Assembly (NCBI GenBank): GCA_945878405.1
Contig: CAMCTJ010000004.1
Coordinates: 62,001-126,000 of the forward strand
Source of the DNA: Bdellovibrio sp. ZAP7
GTDB lineage: Bacteria > Bdellovibrionota > FAC87 > UBA2466
Reading direction: 5' to 3'
DNA length: 64,000 nt
This document shows, in pieces, positions 17,197 through 25,624 of the stretch. The position numbers and the translations under genes are program-made. A model generated the notes under the pieces. That model was given only the letters and a program-made list of their open reading frames with translations, was not told the DNA's origin and made no database searches. Numbering within the stretch: the first letter of the stretch is position 1; each line of letters begins with the position of its first letter.

Positions 17197-17634
17197 ATGC
17201 GAGAGCGCGCTATTGATTATCAGTCTATTAATCAAAAGGCAGATCGGGGATTTCAATTGGAAGCGCCTTCACTAGAAAGGCTCTACATTGACTCTGCCTT
17301 GGCGATGACCGATCAACTGGTCAAATTAAACACGATCCAAAGCTGTGAACGATTTGAAATTTTAGTGGAGTCAAACTCAAGAGAGGGTTTACTTGCCCTG
17401 TGGTTAAACGAAATAGTTCAGCTCTTTGAAAAAAATAAATTTCTTCCCAGGCAGATATACTTTAGCCAATTCAATGGTACTAAAATCAAAGCTACTTTAA
17501 TGGGTGAGACCTATAATCCGATCAAACATGGACATATTACAAAATTAAAGTCTATTAGCCCTGAGAAATTAAAGTTAGGGATTTTGAATCAGGGGGAAAA
17601 CACTTTTTTTGCCCAGGTTTTACTCGATAGTTAA
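17197..17634 (+). CDS. Archease-like protein
   Basis: A 145-residue protein resembling the archease family (MTH1598/TM1083), whose members activate the RNA ligase RtcB. The diagnostic middle block is seen as 'EGLLALWLNEIVQLFEKN' (family LL..WLnel), followed by 'KIKATLMGETYNP..HGH' and a C-terminal 'FAQVLLDS' containing the position of the conserved metal-binding Asp. The N-terminal HTADIG motif of typical archeases is weak here ('KADRGFQLEAPS'). AGGGGG precedes the ATG. No rtcB is present in the window. The call is by motif only. Confidence 0.6.
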   Translation: MRERAIDYQSINQKADRGFQLEAPSLERLYIDSALAMTDQLVKLNTIQSCERFEILVESNSREGLLALWLNEIVQLFEKNKFLPRQIYFSQFNGTKIKATLMGETYNPIKHGHITKLKSISPEKLKLGILNQGENTFFAQVLLDS

Positions 17635-17636
17635 GC

Positions 17637-17933
17637 TCACCATTTAACATCGAGGCCAGTGAGTGAAGGCTTTTTCTGAGGGGGAGTTCTTTCTTCTATT
17701 TCTTCTATTTCTTCTTCTTCCATTTGTTGATCAAAAAACTGTTCTTCGGATATTGGTGAGAAATCATTGTCGTCTGTGAAGTTAAATTTATGTTCACATT
17801 TCTTACATTCTTGAATTTCCAATTCCGATTCGTTCAAAAATAGGCAATGGTGGCAGAGTCGAAAAAAAGTCTCCGGAACGTCCCGTTTTACCGGTCCGAG
17901 AAGTGCGGCACGATGATGGCGACCCTGTCTCAC
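17637..17933 (-). CDS. Small acidic zinc-ribbon-like protein
   Basis: A protein of about 98 residues with two CxxC knuckles, 'RLCHHCLF' and 'QECKKCEH', 14 residues apart, followed by a strongly acidic stretch (EEEEIEEIEE) and a basic end. It looks like a zinc-ribbon protein, perhaps a nucleic-acid or transcription-associated factor, but I cannot assign a family. The frame is open to 17960, but AGGAGG on the minus strand lies 6 bases before a GTG at 17933, which I take as the start. The gene converges on the archease-like gene with a 2-base gap. Confidence 0.65.
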   Translation of the reverse strand: MRQGRHHRAALLGPVKRDVPETFFRLCHHCLFLNESELEIQECKKCEHKFNFTDDNDFSPISEEQFFDQQMEEEEIEEIEERTPPQKKPSLTGLDVKW

Positions 17934-17972
17934 ATTCCACCTCCTATAGTTTGAGGGCACCTGTGCTTATTA

Positions 17973-18002
17973 AGTATATCTGTCCATGACTTTGTGAGTC
18001 AA
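17973..18002 (-). promoter_or_regulatory. Promoter of the zinc-ribbon gene
   Basis: On the minus strand TTGACT (18002-17997) and TATACT (17978-17973) are separated by 18 bases, about 40 bases before the proposed GTG start. Confidence 0.6.
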
Positions 18003-18040
18003 TCTTGTTGCGCTTTCCACACGACCAAGTATTTGAATCT

Positions 18041-18082
18041 AAAAATGAAAATCGGCCTTGCAAGACTTTGTCTGCAAGGCCG
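18041..18082 (-). terminator. Terminator-like hairpin, minus strand
   Basis: A perfect 10-bp stem CGGCCTTGCA/TGCAAGGCCG (18053-18062 and 18073-18082) with a 10-base loop. On the minus strand it is followed by ATTTTCATTTTT, so it probably ends the transcript of the coiled-coil gene that stops at 18272, some 190 bases upstream. Confidence 0.75.
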
Positions 18083-18127
18083 AGATTCTTATTTTGCGAG
18101 TTGTTGTGACCGCCCCACACTAGGCTT

Positions 18128-18240
18128 TGGGTCAGTCCAGGACCTTTGGCTCTACTACGCTTTCACTACCGCTACCGCTCAACTTCGGTAGAGCCCCACT
18201 CCACTTCTACTCAACTTTGTATTTAAGGTCCCTAGACCCA
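18128..18240 (-). ncRNA. Candidate structured 3' UTR or small RNA
   Basis: Between the stop at 18272 and the terminator lie nested complementary segments: 18128-18133 with 18235-18240 (6 bp), 18140-18146 with 18225-18231 (7 bp), and 18148-18155 with 18188-18195 (8 bp), plus an alternative inner hairpin 18172-18177 with 18186-18191 (6 bp) that excludes part of the third stem. No open frame of note covers it. It matches no RNA family I recognise; it may be a 3' UTR structure or a processed small RNA. Confidence 0.4.
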
Positions 18241-18271
18241 ATGCTTCTCCTATCAGGGGCGAAGCAAGTTC

Positions 18272-20020
18272 TTACTTTGCAAGAGCCGGTCTAACGTAGT
18301 TGCCATTAGCACCGGAGATTGCACCTCTTACTGGGCTCCGAGAAGCTCCTCGGTTTTGGATGCGGTTAATATTTGGAGTTCCAGCTCCAGCACCCATCAT
18401 CTGCATCTGAGCTTGCATTTGATTGTTGATGAGCTGCGTGACTGCAGTTTCATCTTCTTTCAAGCTGCTCATCTGAGTTTGCAACTTATTAGATGCGCTG
18501 TTCAGCTGATCTCGTTGTTTAGCCAACGCTTTAATTTGACCATTGGCTTGCTCAATCACTGTTTCAACTTGAGCATTGTACTGATTGTACTGTTGCTCAG
18601 CGTTGTTCAAGTCCATTTGAGCTTGCATCAGCGTGTTGTTCAGCTGATCTCGTTGGTCTGGAGATAGCATCTGCAACATTTGTCGTTGCTGATTGAGGTA
18701 GTTCGTCTTCGTGTCAACAGCTTGCTTGAGCTGAGCTAAGCGCTGTTTCACTGCAGGACTGAGAGCTGCACGACCACCATCTTTAAGCTCTTCCAATTTC
18801 TCGTCTAGCTGAGAAGCTTTGTCTTTAGCATTTTGTAAAGCAACCTGAGTGCGCTTTACATCAGAAGCTACTCGAGCTTTAGCCACTACCAAGTCTTGAA
18901 TAGTAGCCATTGGGCTGATTGACGAAGCGACTGGCTGGCGCATTTCGTTCGCAGACAGGATTTCTTGCGCGTCAGCAAGCTCCGGACGTCCACCCGATAC
19001 TCCAAGATCATAAGTCACAGGAACTTGGATTCCCGAGCTATTCTGCTGTGGGAAGAACGGAAGGTTATTCGCGTTCGGTAAAGGTTGATTAAAGTTGTTC
19101 AAGTTATTTGGGTTCACGCGTGCCTGTTGTGGGAAGAAGGGGAGCTGGTTGTTATTTTGTGCAGGAGCCACTTCTTCTTCGGCAGTACGCTTATTCTGAT
19201 CTTGAACTAAGCTTCCCAAGAGTCCATTAAGAACATCGGAAGCATCTTTCTCTTGCTCTTTTCGAGCGAGAGCAGACGGATCAAACTGATTTGCTTGCTC
19301 TTGAGCGGCAGTCAATGAAGACTGAGCTTCTAAAAGCTTTCTTTCAAGATCAGCTAATCGCGCTTGTTCTGCCAACCGTTTAGCTTCGTTATCTTTATTA
19401 ACTTTGTCTAAGAGATCTTTCTGGGTCTTTTCCAGAAGAGCTAATTGTTCTTTCTGTTGGGTTTTTAAGCTTTCACAAAGAGCTTGGAATTCTTTCTCGC
19501 TATCTTTTTCACCAACATCTGTCTTTTCTTCTTTCTTAGGCTGTATCAAAGTGACATTCAAAGCCTGGCGATCTTTTTCTGAAGCCAAGGACAGCTCAAG
19601 AAATTCATCTGAATCGATTTCAGCTTTGCTTGCTCTCTCGACAATTCTCAAAACAGCTTCTTTTTGTTTGTCTCCGCCAAACTTTGAAGATTCCACAGCT
19701 TTAAAAGCTTCTTTCAATTTATCTTTGAAATCCGCTACTGAGCTGTTCTTCTTAAAGGATTCCTGAAGAGCTTCGATTAACTGGATGGGTTGAGAAGCGA
19801 ACTTCTCGACAAACTTAGAAGCTTCAAATTTAGATAACCACTCGATAGCTTCCGTTTTGTCAGACTCTAAAAGACTCTCAAGCTTTAGGTCTTTCTTAGG
19901 ACCACTGATATACCAGAGATCCAAAGCAAAGAGACTTTGTGACGATAAACTCAGAGCCATCAGTGAAACGACTCCAATACGTCCAAATTGAGCCTTACGA
20001 TTATTTTTGTTCGATTTCAT
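18272..20020 (-). CDS. Secreted coiled-coil protein, Gln/Asn-rich
   Basis: A 582-residue protein with a signal peptide (basic start MKSNKNNRKAQF, hydrophobic core, probable cleavage after SLFA). Residues about 150-240 and 370-540 are predicted long coiled coils rich in Gln, Lys, Glu and Leu. Between them is a low-complexity Asn/Pro/Gln linker in which LPFFPQQ occurs twice. The C-terminus is basic (RGASRSPVRG). GGAG precedes the ATG at 20020; the frame stays open to 20098 but the signal peptide starts here. The architecture is similar to the gene at 40844-42316. A periplasmic or cell-surface structural role is possible; the function is unknown. Confidence 0.75.
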   Translation of the reverse strand: MKSNKNNRKAQFGRIGVVSLMALSLSSQSLFALDLWYISGPKKDLKLESLLESDKTEAIEWLSKFEASKFVEKFASQPIQLIEALQESFKKNSSVADFKDKLKEAFKAVESSKFGGDKQKEAVLRIVERASKAEIDSDEFLELSLASEKDRQALNVTLIQPKKEEKTDVGEKDSEKEFQALCESLKTQQKEQLALLEKTQKDLLDKVNKDNEAKRLAEQARLADLERKLLEAQSSLTAAQEQANQFDPSALARKEQEKDASDVLNGLLGSLVQDQNKRTAEEEVAPAQNNNQLPFFPQQARVNPNNLNNFNQPLPNANNLPFFPQQNSSGIQVPVTYDLGVSGGRPELADAQEILSANEMRQPVASSISPMATIQDLVVAKARVASDVKRTQVALQNAKDKASQLDEKLEELKDGGRAALSPAVKQRLAQLKQAVDTKTNYLNQQRQMLQMLSPDQRDQLNNTLMQAQMDLNNAEQQYNQYNAQVETVIEQANGQIKALAKQRDQLNSASNKLQTQMSSLKEDETAVTQLINNQMQAQMQMMGAGAGTPNINRIQNRGASRSPVRGAISGANGNYVRPALAK

Positions 20021-20459
20021 TTTCCGCTTCTCCTTCAACAAAACAAACATACAACTACAACTCGCTATATAAATTTTAAGGGCCCACACACCTAGCACAC
20101 GCTAGGGGCAGGAGATCCCGCTCCCAGCAGTCATGAGCAAGGGGTGTGCCACTAGCTTCAGAACTGCGTTCAAACCTTCCGAGTTGCCTAAATCGAGATG
20201 AGAACTGGTTTAATTCACCCATGCTTTAGGCGCATAAACTGTTTAGAAAAAAGCCAGCTCGCTCCAGGGTAAATCTGCAAGTATCGGTCTTTATGGTTAA
20301 ATTATCCTGTATAAAAAATTTCACCCTAGAGACAATCGAAAGCCTAAGAATGGCTTTTGGGATAATCAGAAATAGTTGCTCCAGCCATTGATTCGGTTTA
20401 GTTTTGGCAAGAGCGCGTTTTGTTACACACGTGTCTAATTGTTAAGGAGTGTATTCTAT
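20021..20459. other. Divergent intergenic region between coiled-coil gene and folE
   Basis: No gene is seen in these 439 bases. TATATA at 20066-20071 could serve the minus-strand coiled-coil gene. Just upstream of it is a perfect 6-bp hairpin, CCTAGC-ACAC-GCTAGG at 20091-20106. On the folE side AAGGAG at 20444-20449 is the ribosome binding site; no clear -35/-10 pair is visible. Confidence 0.4.
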
Positions 20460-21032
20460 ATGGTTACAAGAGAATTAGAGAAAAGCCCGGAGTTACTGCA
20501 GAACCTAAAGGACCTGCTCACAGCCGTTGGAGAAGATCCCGAACGAGACGGCCTTCAAAAGACTCCTTATCGCTTTCTAAAAGCCTTTGATTTCCTCACC
20601 CATGGCTACGCGAAGGACCCGAACGCCCTTATTAATGGGGCTCTTTTCGATGCCCCCTATTCCGAAATGGTGATTGTAAAGGACATTGAACTGTATAGCG
20701 TGTGTGAACACCACCTTCTCCCCTTCTTCGGAAAGTGTCATGTGGGATACATTCCCAACGGCAAAGTAATTGGTCTTTCCAAAATCCCTCGAATTGTGGA
20801 TGCCTTTGCACGTCGACTTCAGGTTCAAGAGCGCCTGACTAGCCAAATATCCGAATGTTTAATGACCCACCTCAAACCTCAAGGAGTAGGGGTTGTGATT
20901 GAAGCTAACCACCTCTGTATGATGATGAGAGGAGTAGAAAAACAGAATGCCTTTGCCCAGACCAGCTCACTCCAGGGGGTTTTTCAAAAGCAGGAAACTC
21001 GAACCGAGTTCTTTAAGCTACTTAAGGGTTGA
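20460..21032 (+). CDS. folE: GTP cyclohydrolase I
   Basis: FolE converts GTP to 7,8-dihydroneopterin triphosphate at the start of folate synthesis. The 190-residue protein has the zinc-binding '[10 protein letters not shown]' (Cys at about 82) and '[11 protein letters not shown]' second Cys, plus '[12 protein letters not shown]', all expected of the type IA enzyme. The start at 20460 is set by AAGGAG ten bases upstream; the frame is open to 20439 but without support. It is probably monocistronic or read into yceD. Confidence 0.95.
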   Translation: MVTRELEKSPELLQNLKDLLTAVGEDPERDGLQKTPYRFLKAFDFLTHGYAKDPNALINGALFDAPYSEMVIVKDIELYSVCEHHLLPFFGKCHVGYIPNGKVIGLSKIPRIVDAFARRLQVQERLTSQISECLMTHLKPQGVGVVIEANHLCMMMRGVEKQNAFAQTSSLQGVFQKQETRTEFFKLLKG

Positions 21033-21105
21033 TTATTATTAGGTTTTTAGAAGGTCCTATTTCCTTGTCCCATTTAAAGGGATTTATGGTAGGTTTTGGG
21101 GCTTT

Positions 21106-21648
21106 ATGAAGTTAGTGATTTCACAGCTGAAAGACGGGGAGAATCCACTTTCTTTTGATTCTGAAAAAGACCCAGAGTTGAAAGCCGTCGCCCGGGATTT
21201 AGGTACCGAGGGATTTAAGATCCTAAGCGCGCTTAAGTTTCAGGGAATTCTGCACAAACACGAACCCGATTATTACCTCAATGGAAACCTTGATTGGAAC
21301 GTAGAACAAGTATGTTCACGGTGTGCAGAAACCTTTTCCTCTCCCCTTCATTACGATTTTCAACTGGCCCTGGCTCACTCAGGAGCCCACAAAAAAGCAA
21401 AAAACGCAGATCTCGTTGCTGAAGAAAGTGAAGATTTGGATTTGGTTTTTTTTGAAGGAAATGAACTCGACTTAAAACCTCTACTTCATGAACAGTTTGT
21501 GCTGAGTCTCCCTTTCAAATCCCTTTGTAAGGAAACCTGCAAGGGAGTTTGCCAGCATTGTGGAATAAATTTGAACCGTCAGGAATGTAAGTGTGTAAAT
21601 ATTCCAAAGGAAAATCCCTTTTTGGTTCTAAAAACAATCACACTTTAA
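21106..21648 (+). CDS. yceD: YceD/DUF177 protein
   Basis: A 180-residue DUF177 protein. It has cysteine pairs 'VCSRCAETF' in the middle and 'CKGVCQHCGINLN..EC.C' at the C-terminus, typical of the family, which is linked to 23S rRNA or ribosome biogenesis and nearly always precedes rpmF. The next gene here is rpmF, which supports the call. An acidic segment (EESEDLDL) separates the two halves. Confidence 0.88.
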   Translation: MKLVISQLKDGENPLSFDSEKDPELKAVARDLGTEGFKILSALKFQGILHKHEPDYYLNGNLDWNVEQVCSRCAETFSSPLHYDFQLALAHSGAHKKAKNADLVAEESEDLDLVFFEGNELDLKPLLHEQFVLSLPFKSLCKETCKGVCQHCGINLNRQECKCVNIPKENPFLVLKTITL

Positions 21649-21661
21649 ATCGGAGGATACC

Positions 21662-21841
21662 GTGGCAGTACCCAAAAAACGCACTTCTCATAGCAGAAAA
21701 GGAAAACGTCGTTCTCATTTAGCGCTGAAGAAAACTTCTTTGTCTAAATGTCCGGAATGCGGAGAGCCAACTCTCCCACACCGAGTTTGCCCTAGCTGTA
21801 ATAGATATAAAGGCAAACTGATTCTCCCCTTAGAAGACTAG
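21662..21841 (+). CDS. rpmF: 50S ribosomal protein L32
   Basis: A 59-residue protein starting with GTG, translating as (M)AVPKKRTSHSRKGKRRSH and ending with a four-cysteine zinc ribbon (CPECGEP...CPSCNRYKG). This is bL32 of the zinc-binding type. GGAGG lies 6-7 bases before the GTG. The gene sits between yceD and plsX, the usual arrangement. Confidence 0.95.
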   Translation: MAVPKKRTSHSRKGKRRSHLALKKTSLSKCPECGEPTLPHRVCPSCNRYKGKLILPLED

Positions 21842-21848
21842 ACATCTC

Positions 21849-22901
21849 ATGGGCCATTCACAAAATGGCGTAAGAGTAGTTCTGGATGCGATGGGTGGAG
21901 ACTACGGCCCTGAAGTCAATTTTCATGGGGCTCTTCTCGCTCTTTCCTCGTCTAAAGATCTCTCTTTGCTTTTGGTGGGCGACGAAAAGGCTTTAACTTC
22001 ACTCATGAAGAAGAAGCGCTACCGAGCTCTGCTAAAAAGTGCTCAGTCGAGACTCACGCTAGTCCATGCTGATGAGGTCATTGGCATGGAGGATTCTGCT
22101 TCGACCGCAGTCCGTAAAAAAATAAACTCGAGCATTCATGTAGGCCTGCGACTCGTGAAAGAACAAAAAGCGGATGCTTTTGTTTCTATGGGGCATAGCG
22201 GAGCCATCATGGTTGCCTCGATGATGGTCTTGGGAAGACTACCTGAGATTGATCGACCAGCCATTATTGTCAAAGTGCCCACTCACTTGGGATTTGTTTT
22301 TCTTCTCGATGCTGGTGCAAATGTCGATTGCAAACCTATTCAGTTAGTGCGTTTTGCGGAGATGGGTCGGATTTATCTGGAGTCTATCGAAAAAATAAAA
22401 TCTCCCAAAATAGGACTTCTTTCGAATGGAACCGAAAGCCATAAAGGAAATGAACTCACTCGTGGAACTCATGAGCTCATGGAAAAGGTCTCATTTCCCA
22501 ATTACTCGGGTTATGTAGAGGGCTATGACGTTTTTAATCACAAAGTAGACTTGGTGGTGTGTGACGGATTTGTTGGAAATGTCACTTTGAAAGTCGTCGA
22601 AGGTTTCGCTAATATGGTGGTCTTGTGGTTTCACCGAGCCATCCGAAAGGACATCAAAAGCTTAGTGGGCCTGGTTCTGATGAAAAAATTAATTACTAAA
22701 TTTAAAAGCCAATTCCATTATCAATCTCATGGGGCAGCTCCTCTTTTGGGCAGTGATGGCGTTGTGTTTATTGGACATGGAAAATCCAAAGAAAAAGCCA
22801 TTTGTAATGGCATACTGGCTGCCGCTGTCGCTGCAAAACAAAACTTAATTGAGAACATCAGAACTCAACTGGAAAAACCTCTACCTTTAACAACTCCATG
22901 A
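21849..22901 (+). CDS. plsX: Phosphate acyltransferase PlsX
   Basis: PlsX converts acyl-ACP to acyl-phosphate for PlsY in phospholipid synthesis. The 350-residue protein starts with the family block 'VVLDAMGGDYGPEVN' and has 'GHSGAIMVASMMVLGRL', 'LLDAGANVDCKP' and 'VVCDGFVGNVTLK', all conserved. The start lies 8 bases after the rpmF stop, and its stop overlaps the fabH start (ATGA). Confidence 0.95.
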   Translation: MGHSQNGVRVVLDAMGGDYGPEVNFHGALLALSSSKDLSLLLVGDEKALTSLMKKKRYRALLKSAQSRLTLVHADEVIGMEDSASTAVRKKINSSIHVGLRLVKEQKADAFVSMGHSGAIMVASMMVLGRLPEIDRPAIIVKVPTHLGFVFLLDAGANVDCKPIQLVRFAEMGRIYLESIEKIKSPKIGLLSNGTESHKGNELTRGTHELMEKVSFPNYSGYVEGYDVFNHKVDLVVCDGFVGNVTLKVVEGFANMVVLWFHRAIRKDIKSLVGLVLMKKLITKFKSQFHYQSHGAAPLLGSDGVVFIGHGKSKEKAICNGILAAAVAAKQNLIENIRTQLEKPLPLTTP

Positions 22902-23890
22902 CTTATTTTTCAAAATTGATCGGAACAGGATCTGCATTTCCTGAAAAAATAATGACCAATGCTGAATTTGAAGCATTTGTTGAAACCTCAGATGAATGGA
23001 TTCGCACCCGCACAGGAATACAAACGAGAAGAATCGCAAACCTTCAAAAAGGGGAATCCACCAGCACGATAGCCATAGCGGCCTCGAGAAAAGCATTGGA
23101 AATGGCCGGGATATCTGCTGATAAGTTAGATTTAATCGTTGTTGGGACAGTAACTGCCGACAGTGTCATGCCTACAACGGGAAATTTGGTTCAAGCAGCT
23201 CTCGGAGCCACTCGGGCTTTTTCATTTGATCTTCAGGCTGCCTGTTCAGGTTTCCTTTACGGTTTATCCATTGCTGACCAATTCATTCGCACAGGCGCAG
23301 TTGAGACAGCCCTAGTCATTGGTGCTGAAACCTTATCTACTTTGGTCAACTGGCAAGATCGAGGTACTTGTGTGTTATTTGGGGATGCAGCGGGGGCTGC
23401 CATCATTACCCGTACCACCGATCCCAAACATTCTATTTTGGGAACACGACTTTATTCGGATGGAACCAAGGGAGATATTTTAAAAATCCCTCATGGAGGT
23501 TCTAAAATCCCCCATTATCTTCCTGAATACCAACACAAGAATCACACTATTCATATGCAAGGGCAGGAAGTCTTCAAGCTCGCGGTGAGAAGCATGATTG
23601 ATTCTTCATTAGCATTACTTTCTGAACATGATTTAACCCCAAGCGACGTTGACTTCTTTTTGTTTCACCAGGCGAACGTTCGTATTTTAGAAATGTGTAT
23701 GAAGAGTCTGGGAGTTCCACGAGAGAAAACGTGGATAAATTTAGATAAGTATGGAAATACTTCAGCTGCTACTCTTCCCGTATGCCTCGACGAGGCGATG
23801 CGACAGGGCGCGATCGAAACGGGAAATAAAGTACTTCTGACTACCTTCGGTGGTGGAGTTACTTGGGCCAGTGGTTTAATTCAAATTTAA
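22898..23890 (+). CDS. fabH: 3-oxoacyl-ACP synthase III
   Basis: FabH condenses acetyl-CoA (or another primer) with malonyl-ACP to start fatty acid synthesis. The 330-residue protein carries the catalytic triad Cys116 (AACSGF), His257 (FHQAN) and Asn287 (YGNTSA), and the 'TSDEWIRTRTGI' N-terminal block. It overlaps plsX by four bases and is followed by fabD after 11 bases. Confidence 0.96.
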   Translation: MTYFSKLIGTGSAFPEKIMTNAEFEAFVETSDEWIRTRTGIQTRRIANLQKGESTSTIAIAASRKALEMAGISADKLDLIVVGTVTADSVMPTTGNLVQAALGATRAFSFDLQAACSGFLYGLSIADQFIRTGAVETALVIGAETLSTLVNWQDRGTCVLFGDAAGAAIITRTTDPKHSILGTRLYSDGTKGDILKIPHGGSKIPHYLPEYQHKNHTIHMQGQEVFKLAVRSMIDSSLALLSEHDLTPSDVDFFLFHQANVRILEMCMKSLGVPREKTWINLDKYGNTSAATLPVCLDEAMRQGAIETGNKVLLTTFGGGVTWASGLIQI

Positions 23891-23901
23891 GGGAGTCAAC
23901 G

Positions 23902-24873
23902 ATGGCAATGGATTCTTCATTTGCAGCTCTTTTTCCCGGACAAGGCTCTCAATATCCGGGTATGTCCAAAGTACTACGAGAACAGTTTCCTTGGGTAAAA
24001 GTGTTCTTCGAGGAAGCCAATGACCTCCTAAAAGTAGATCTCCTCAAATTATGTGAAGAAGGTCCCTCTGACGAACTTCAGCTAACCAAAAATGCTCAAC
24101 CCGCTATTTTAGTGACCTCGGTTGCTTGGTTTGAAGTTTTAAAGAAAAACCTCGGTTTCAGACCTGCTGCAGCTGCCGGACATTCCTTGGGTGAATACTC
24201 TGCACTGACAGCGGCAGAAGCTTTGTCCTTAGGCGACGCCGTTAAACTGGTAAGAAAACGAGGCGAGTTAATGCAAGAAGCTGTTCCTCGAGGTGTTGGC
24301 AAAATGACCGCAGTCATTGGTCTTGAAGATTCTGTCATTAAGGATATTTGTGAAGCCGCTAGCTCTGGCGCCTCCTCGCTTGTGGTGCCAGCCAATTTCA
24401 ATGCCCCTTCGCAAGTGGTCGTTGCGGGACATGCAACTGCAGTCGATCGTTTCTCTGAACTCGCAAGCGGTGCCACGCAGCCGCAATGGAAAGCTCGTAA
24501 ATTAATCCCTCTTAATGTCAGTGCTCCATTCCATTGTCCGCTCATGACCCCCATGGCGAACACCTTTTTACCCTTCTTAGAACAAGTTCAGTGGAACGAT
24601 CCCCGTTTTCCCATTGTTTCTAATTTGGATTCAAATCTACGCACTTCGGGAAATCTCACTACGGTATTAAAAGATCAAATCGATCACCCTGTACTCTGGA
24701 CCTCTTGTGTTCAAACGCTTGAGCGACACGAGATGAAGCAATATATCGAATTGGGCCCCAGTCGGGTTTTGACCGGGCTAGTAAAGAGAATTGTGGACGG
24801 GGCAACTACTCACACGATTGATTCTTTAGAAGATTTTAAGAAATTGGAAACTGTTCTCAAGGAGTCGCACTAA
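23902..24873 (+). CDS. fabD: Malonyl-CoA:ACP transacylase
   Basis: FabD loads malonyl groups on ACP. The 323-residue protein has FPGQGSQYPGM at the N-terminus, the nucleophile Ser95 in GHSLGEY, and the downstream 'NVSAPFHCPLM' containing the catalytic His. The start at 23902 follows AGGGAG at a good distance; the frame is open upstream into fabH without homology. The stop overlaps fabG (TAATG). Confidence 0.95.
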   Translation: MAMDSSFAALFPGQGSQYPGMSKVLREQFPWVKVFFEEANDLLKVDLLKLCEEGPSDELQLTKNAQPAILVTSVAWFEVLKKNLGFRPAAAAGHSLGEYSALTAAEALSLGDAVKLVRKRGELMQEAVPRGVGKMTAVIGLEDSVIKDICEAASSGASSLVVPANFNAPSQVVVAGHATAVDRFSELASGATQPQWKARKLIPLNVSAPFHCPLMTPMANTFLPFLEQVQWNDPRFPIVSNLDSNLRTSGNLTTVLKDQIDHPVLWTSCVQTLERHEMKQYIELGPSRVLTGLVKRIVDGATTHTIDSLEDFKKLETVLKESH

Positions 24874-25616
24874 TGTTACTAAAAGGCGAAATCGCTTTGG
24901 TTACTGGGGGTTCTCGTGGAATTGGTCGGGCATGCTCCCTTGCTTTGGCTAAAGAAGGAGCCGAAGTCATCGTGAATTATGTTTCCAATGAATCTGCGGC
25001 TCAAAATGTCTGTAATGAAATTAAGAGTTTTGGCGGCACCGCTTCGGCGATCAAGTTCGACATTGGCAATCCCACAGAAACTCAAGAAGCGCTTCAAGCT
25101 CTTTTAAAAGAAAAGAAAACTATTTCTATTTTAGTAAACAATGCAGGGATCACTTGTGACGGCCTGATGATGCGTTTTCCCGTTTCGGATTGGGATTCCG
25201 TCATTAACACAAATCTCAGAGGTGCTTTCATCACTTCTCAAGCGGTTATTCGCTCTATGATGAAAGAGAGAAAAGGTTCTATCATCCATATGAGTTCGAT
25301 TGTGGGCATCATGGGCAACGCCGGCCAAGCAGCTTATTGCGCGGCAAAGGCTGGTCTGATTGGCTTAACCAAGTCTATGGCCAAGGAATTAGCTACTAGA
25401 AATATTCGAGTGAATGCTGTGGCCCCGGGATATATTGAGACCGACATGACGGGCATTTTAACTCCCGAGCAAAAAGAAGGAATCCTAAAGTCCATTCCCT
25501 TAGGACGAGTGGGAAAACCCGAAGAAATTGCTGATGCAGTTGTTTTTCTTGCCTCCGAAAGAGCAAGCTACATCACTGGACAAGTTCTCGCCGTAGATGG
25601 CGGAATGGGAATGTAA
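24873..25616 (+). CDS. fabG: 3-oxoacyl-ACP reductase
   Basis: A 247-residue short-chain dehydrogenase with the NADPH motif 'VTGGSRGIGRA', NNAG, catalytic Ser in 'MSSIVG', and Tyr155/Lys159 (YCAAK). The C-terminus 'ITGQVLAVDGGMGM' is the standard FabG end. It is the last gene of the plsX-fabH-fabD-fabG run. acpP and fabF, which usually follow, are not in the window; a minus-strand gene ends 8 bases downstream. Confidence 0.95.
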   Translation: MLLKGEIALVTGGSRGIGRACSLALAKEGAEVIVNYVSNESAAQNVCNEIKSFGGTASAIKFDIGNPTETQEALQALLKEKKTISILVNNAGITCDGLMMRFPVSDWDSVINTNLRGAFITSQAVIRSMMKERKGSIIHMSSIVGIMGNAGQAAYCAAKAGLIGLTKSMAKELATRNIRVNAVAPGYIETDMTGILTPEQKEGILKSIPLGRVGKPEEIADAVVFLASERASYITGQVLAVDGGMGM

Positions 25617-25624
25617 TCGGTTAC

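Noticed and set aside
18128-18240. tRNA or tmRNA in the structured intergenic stretch
   Set aside because: The stems do not make a cloverleaf of the right size and no T-loop or CCA-like end is seen.
24096-24563. 155-codon open frame on the minus strand inside fabD
   Set aside because: It is antisense to a well-conserved gene, has no start signal or family motif, and reflects the codon bias of fabD.
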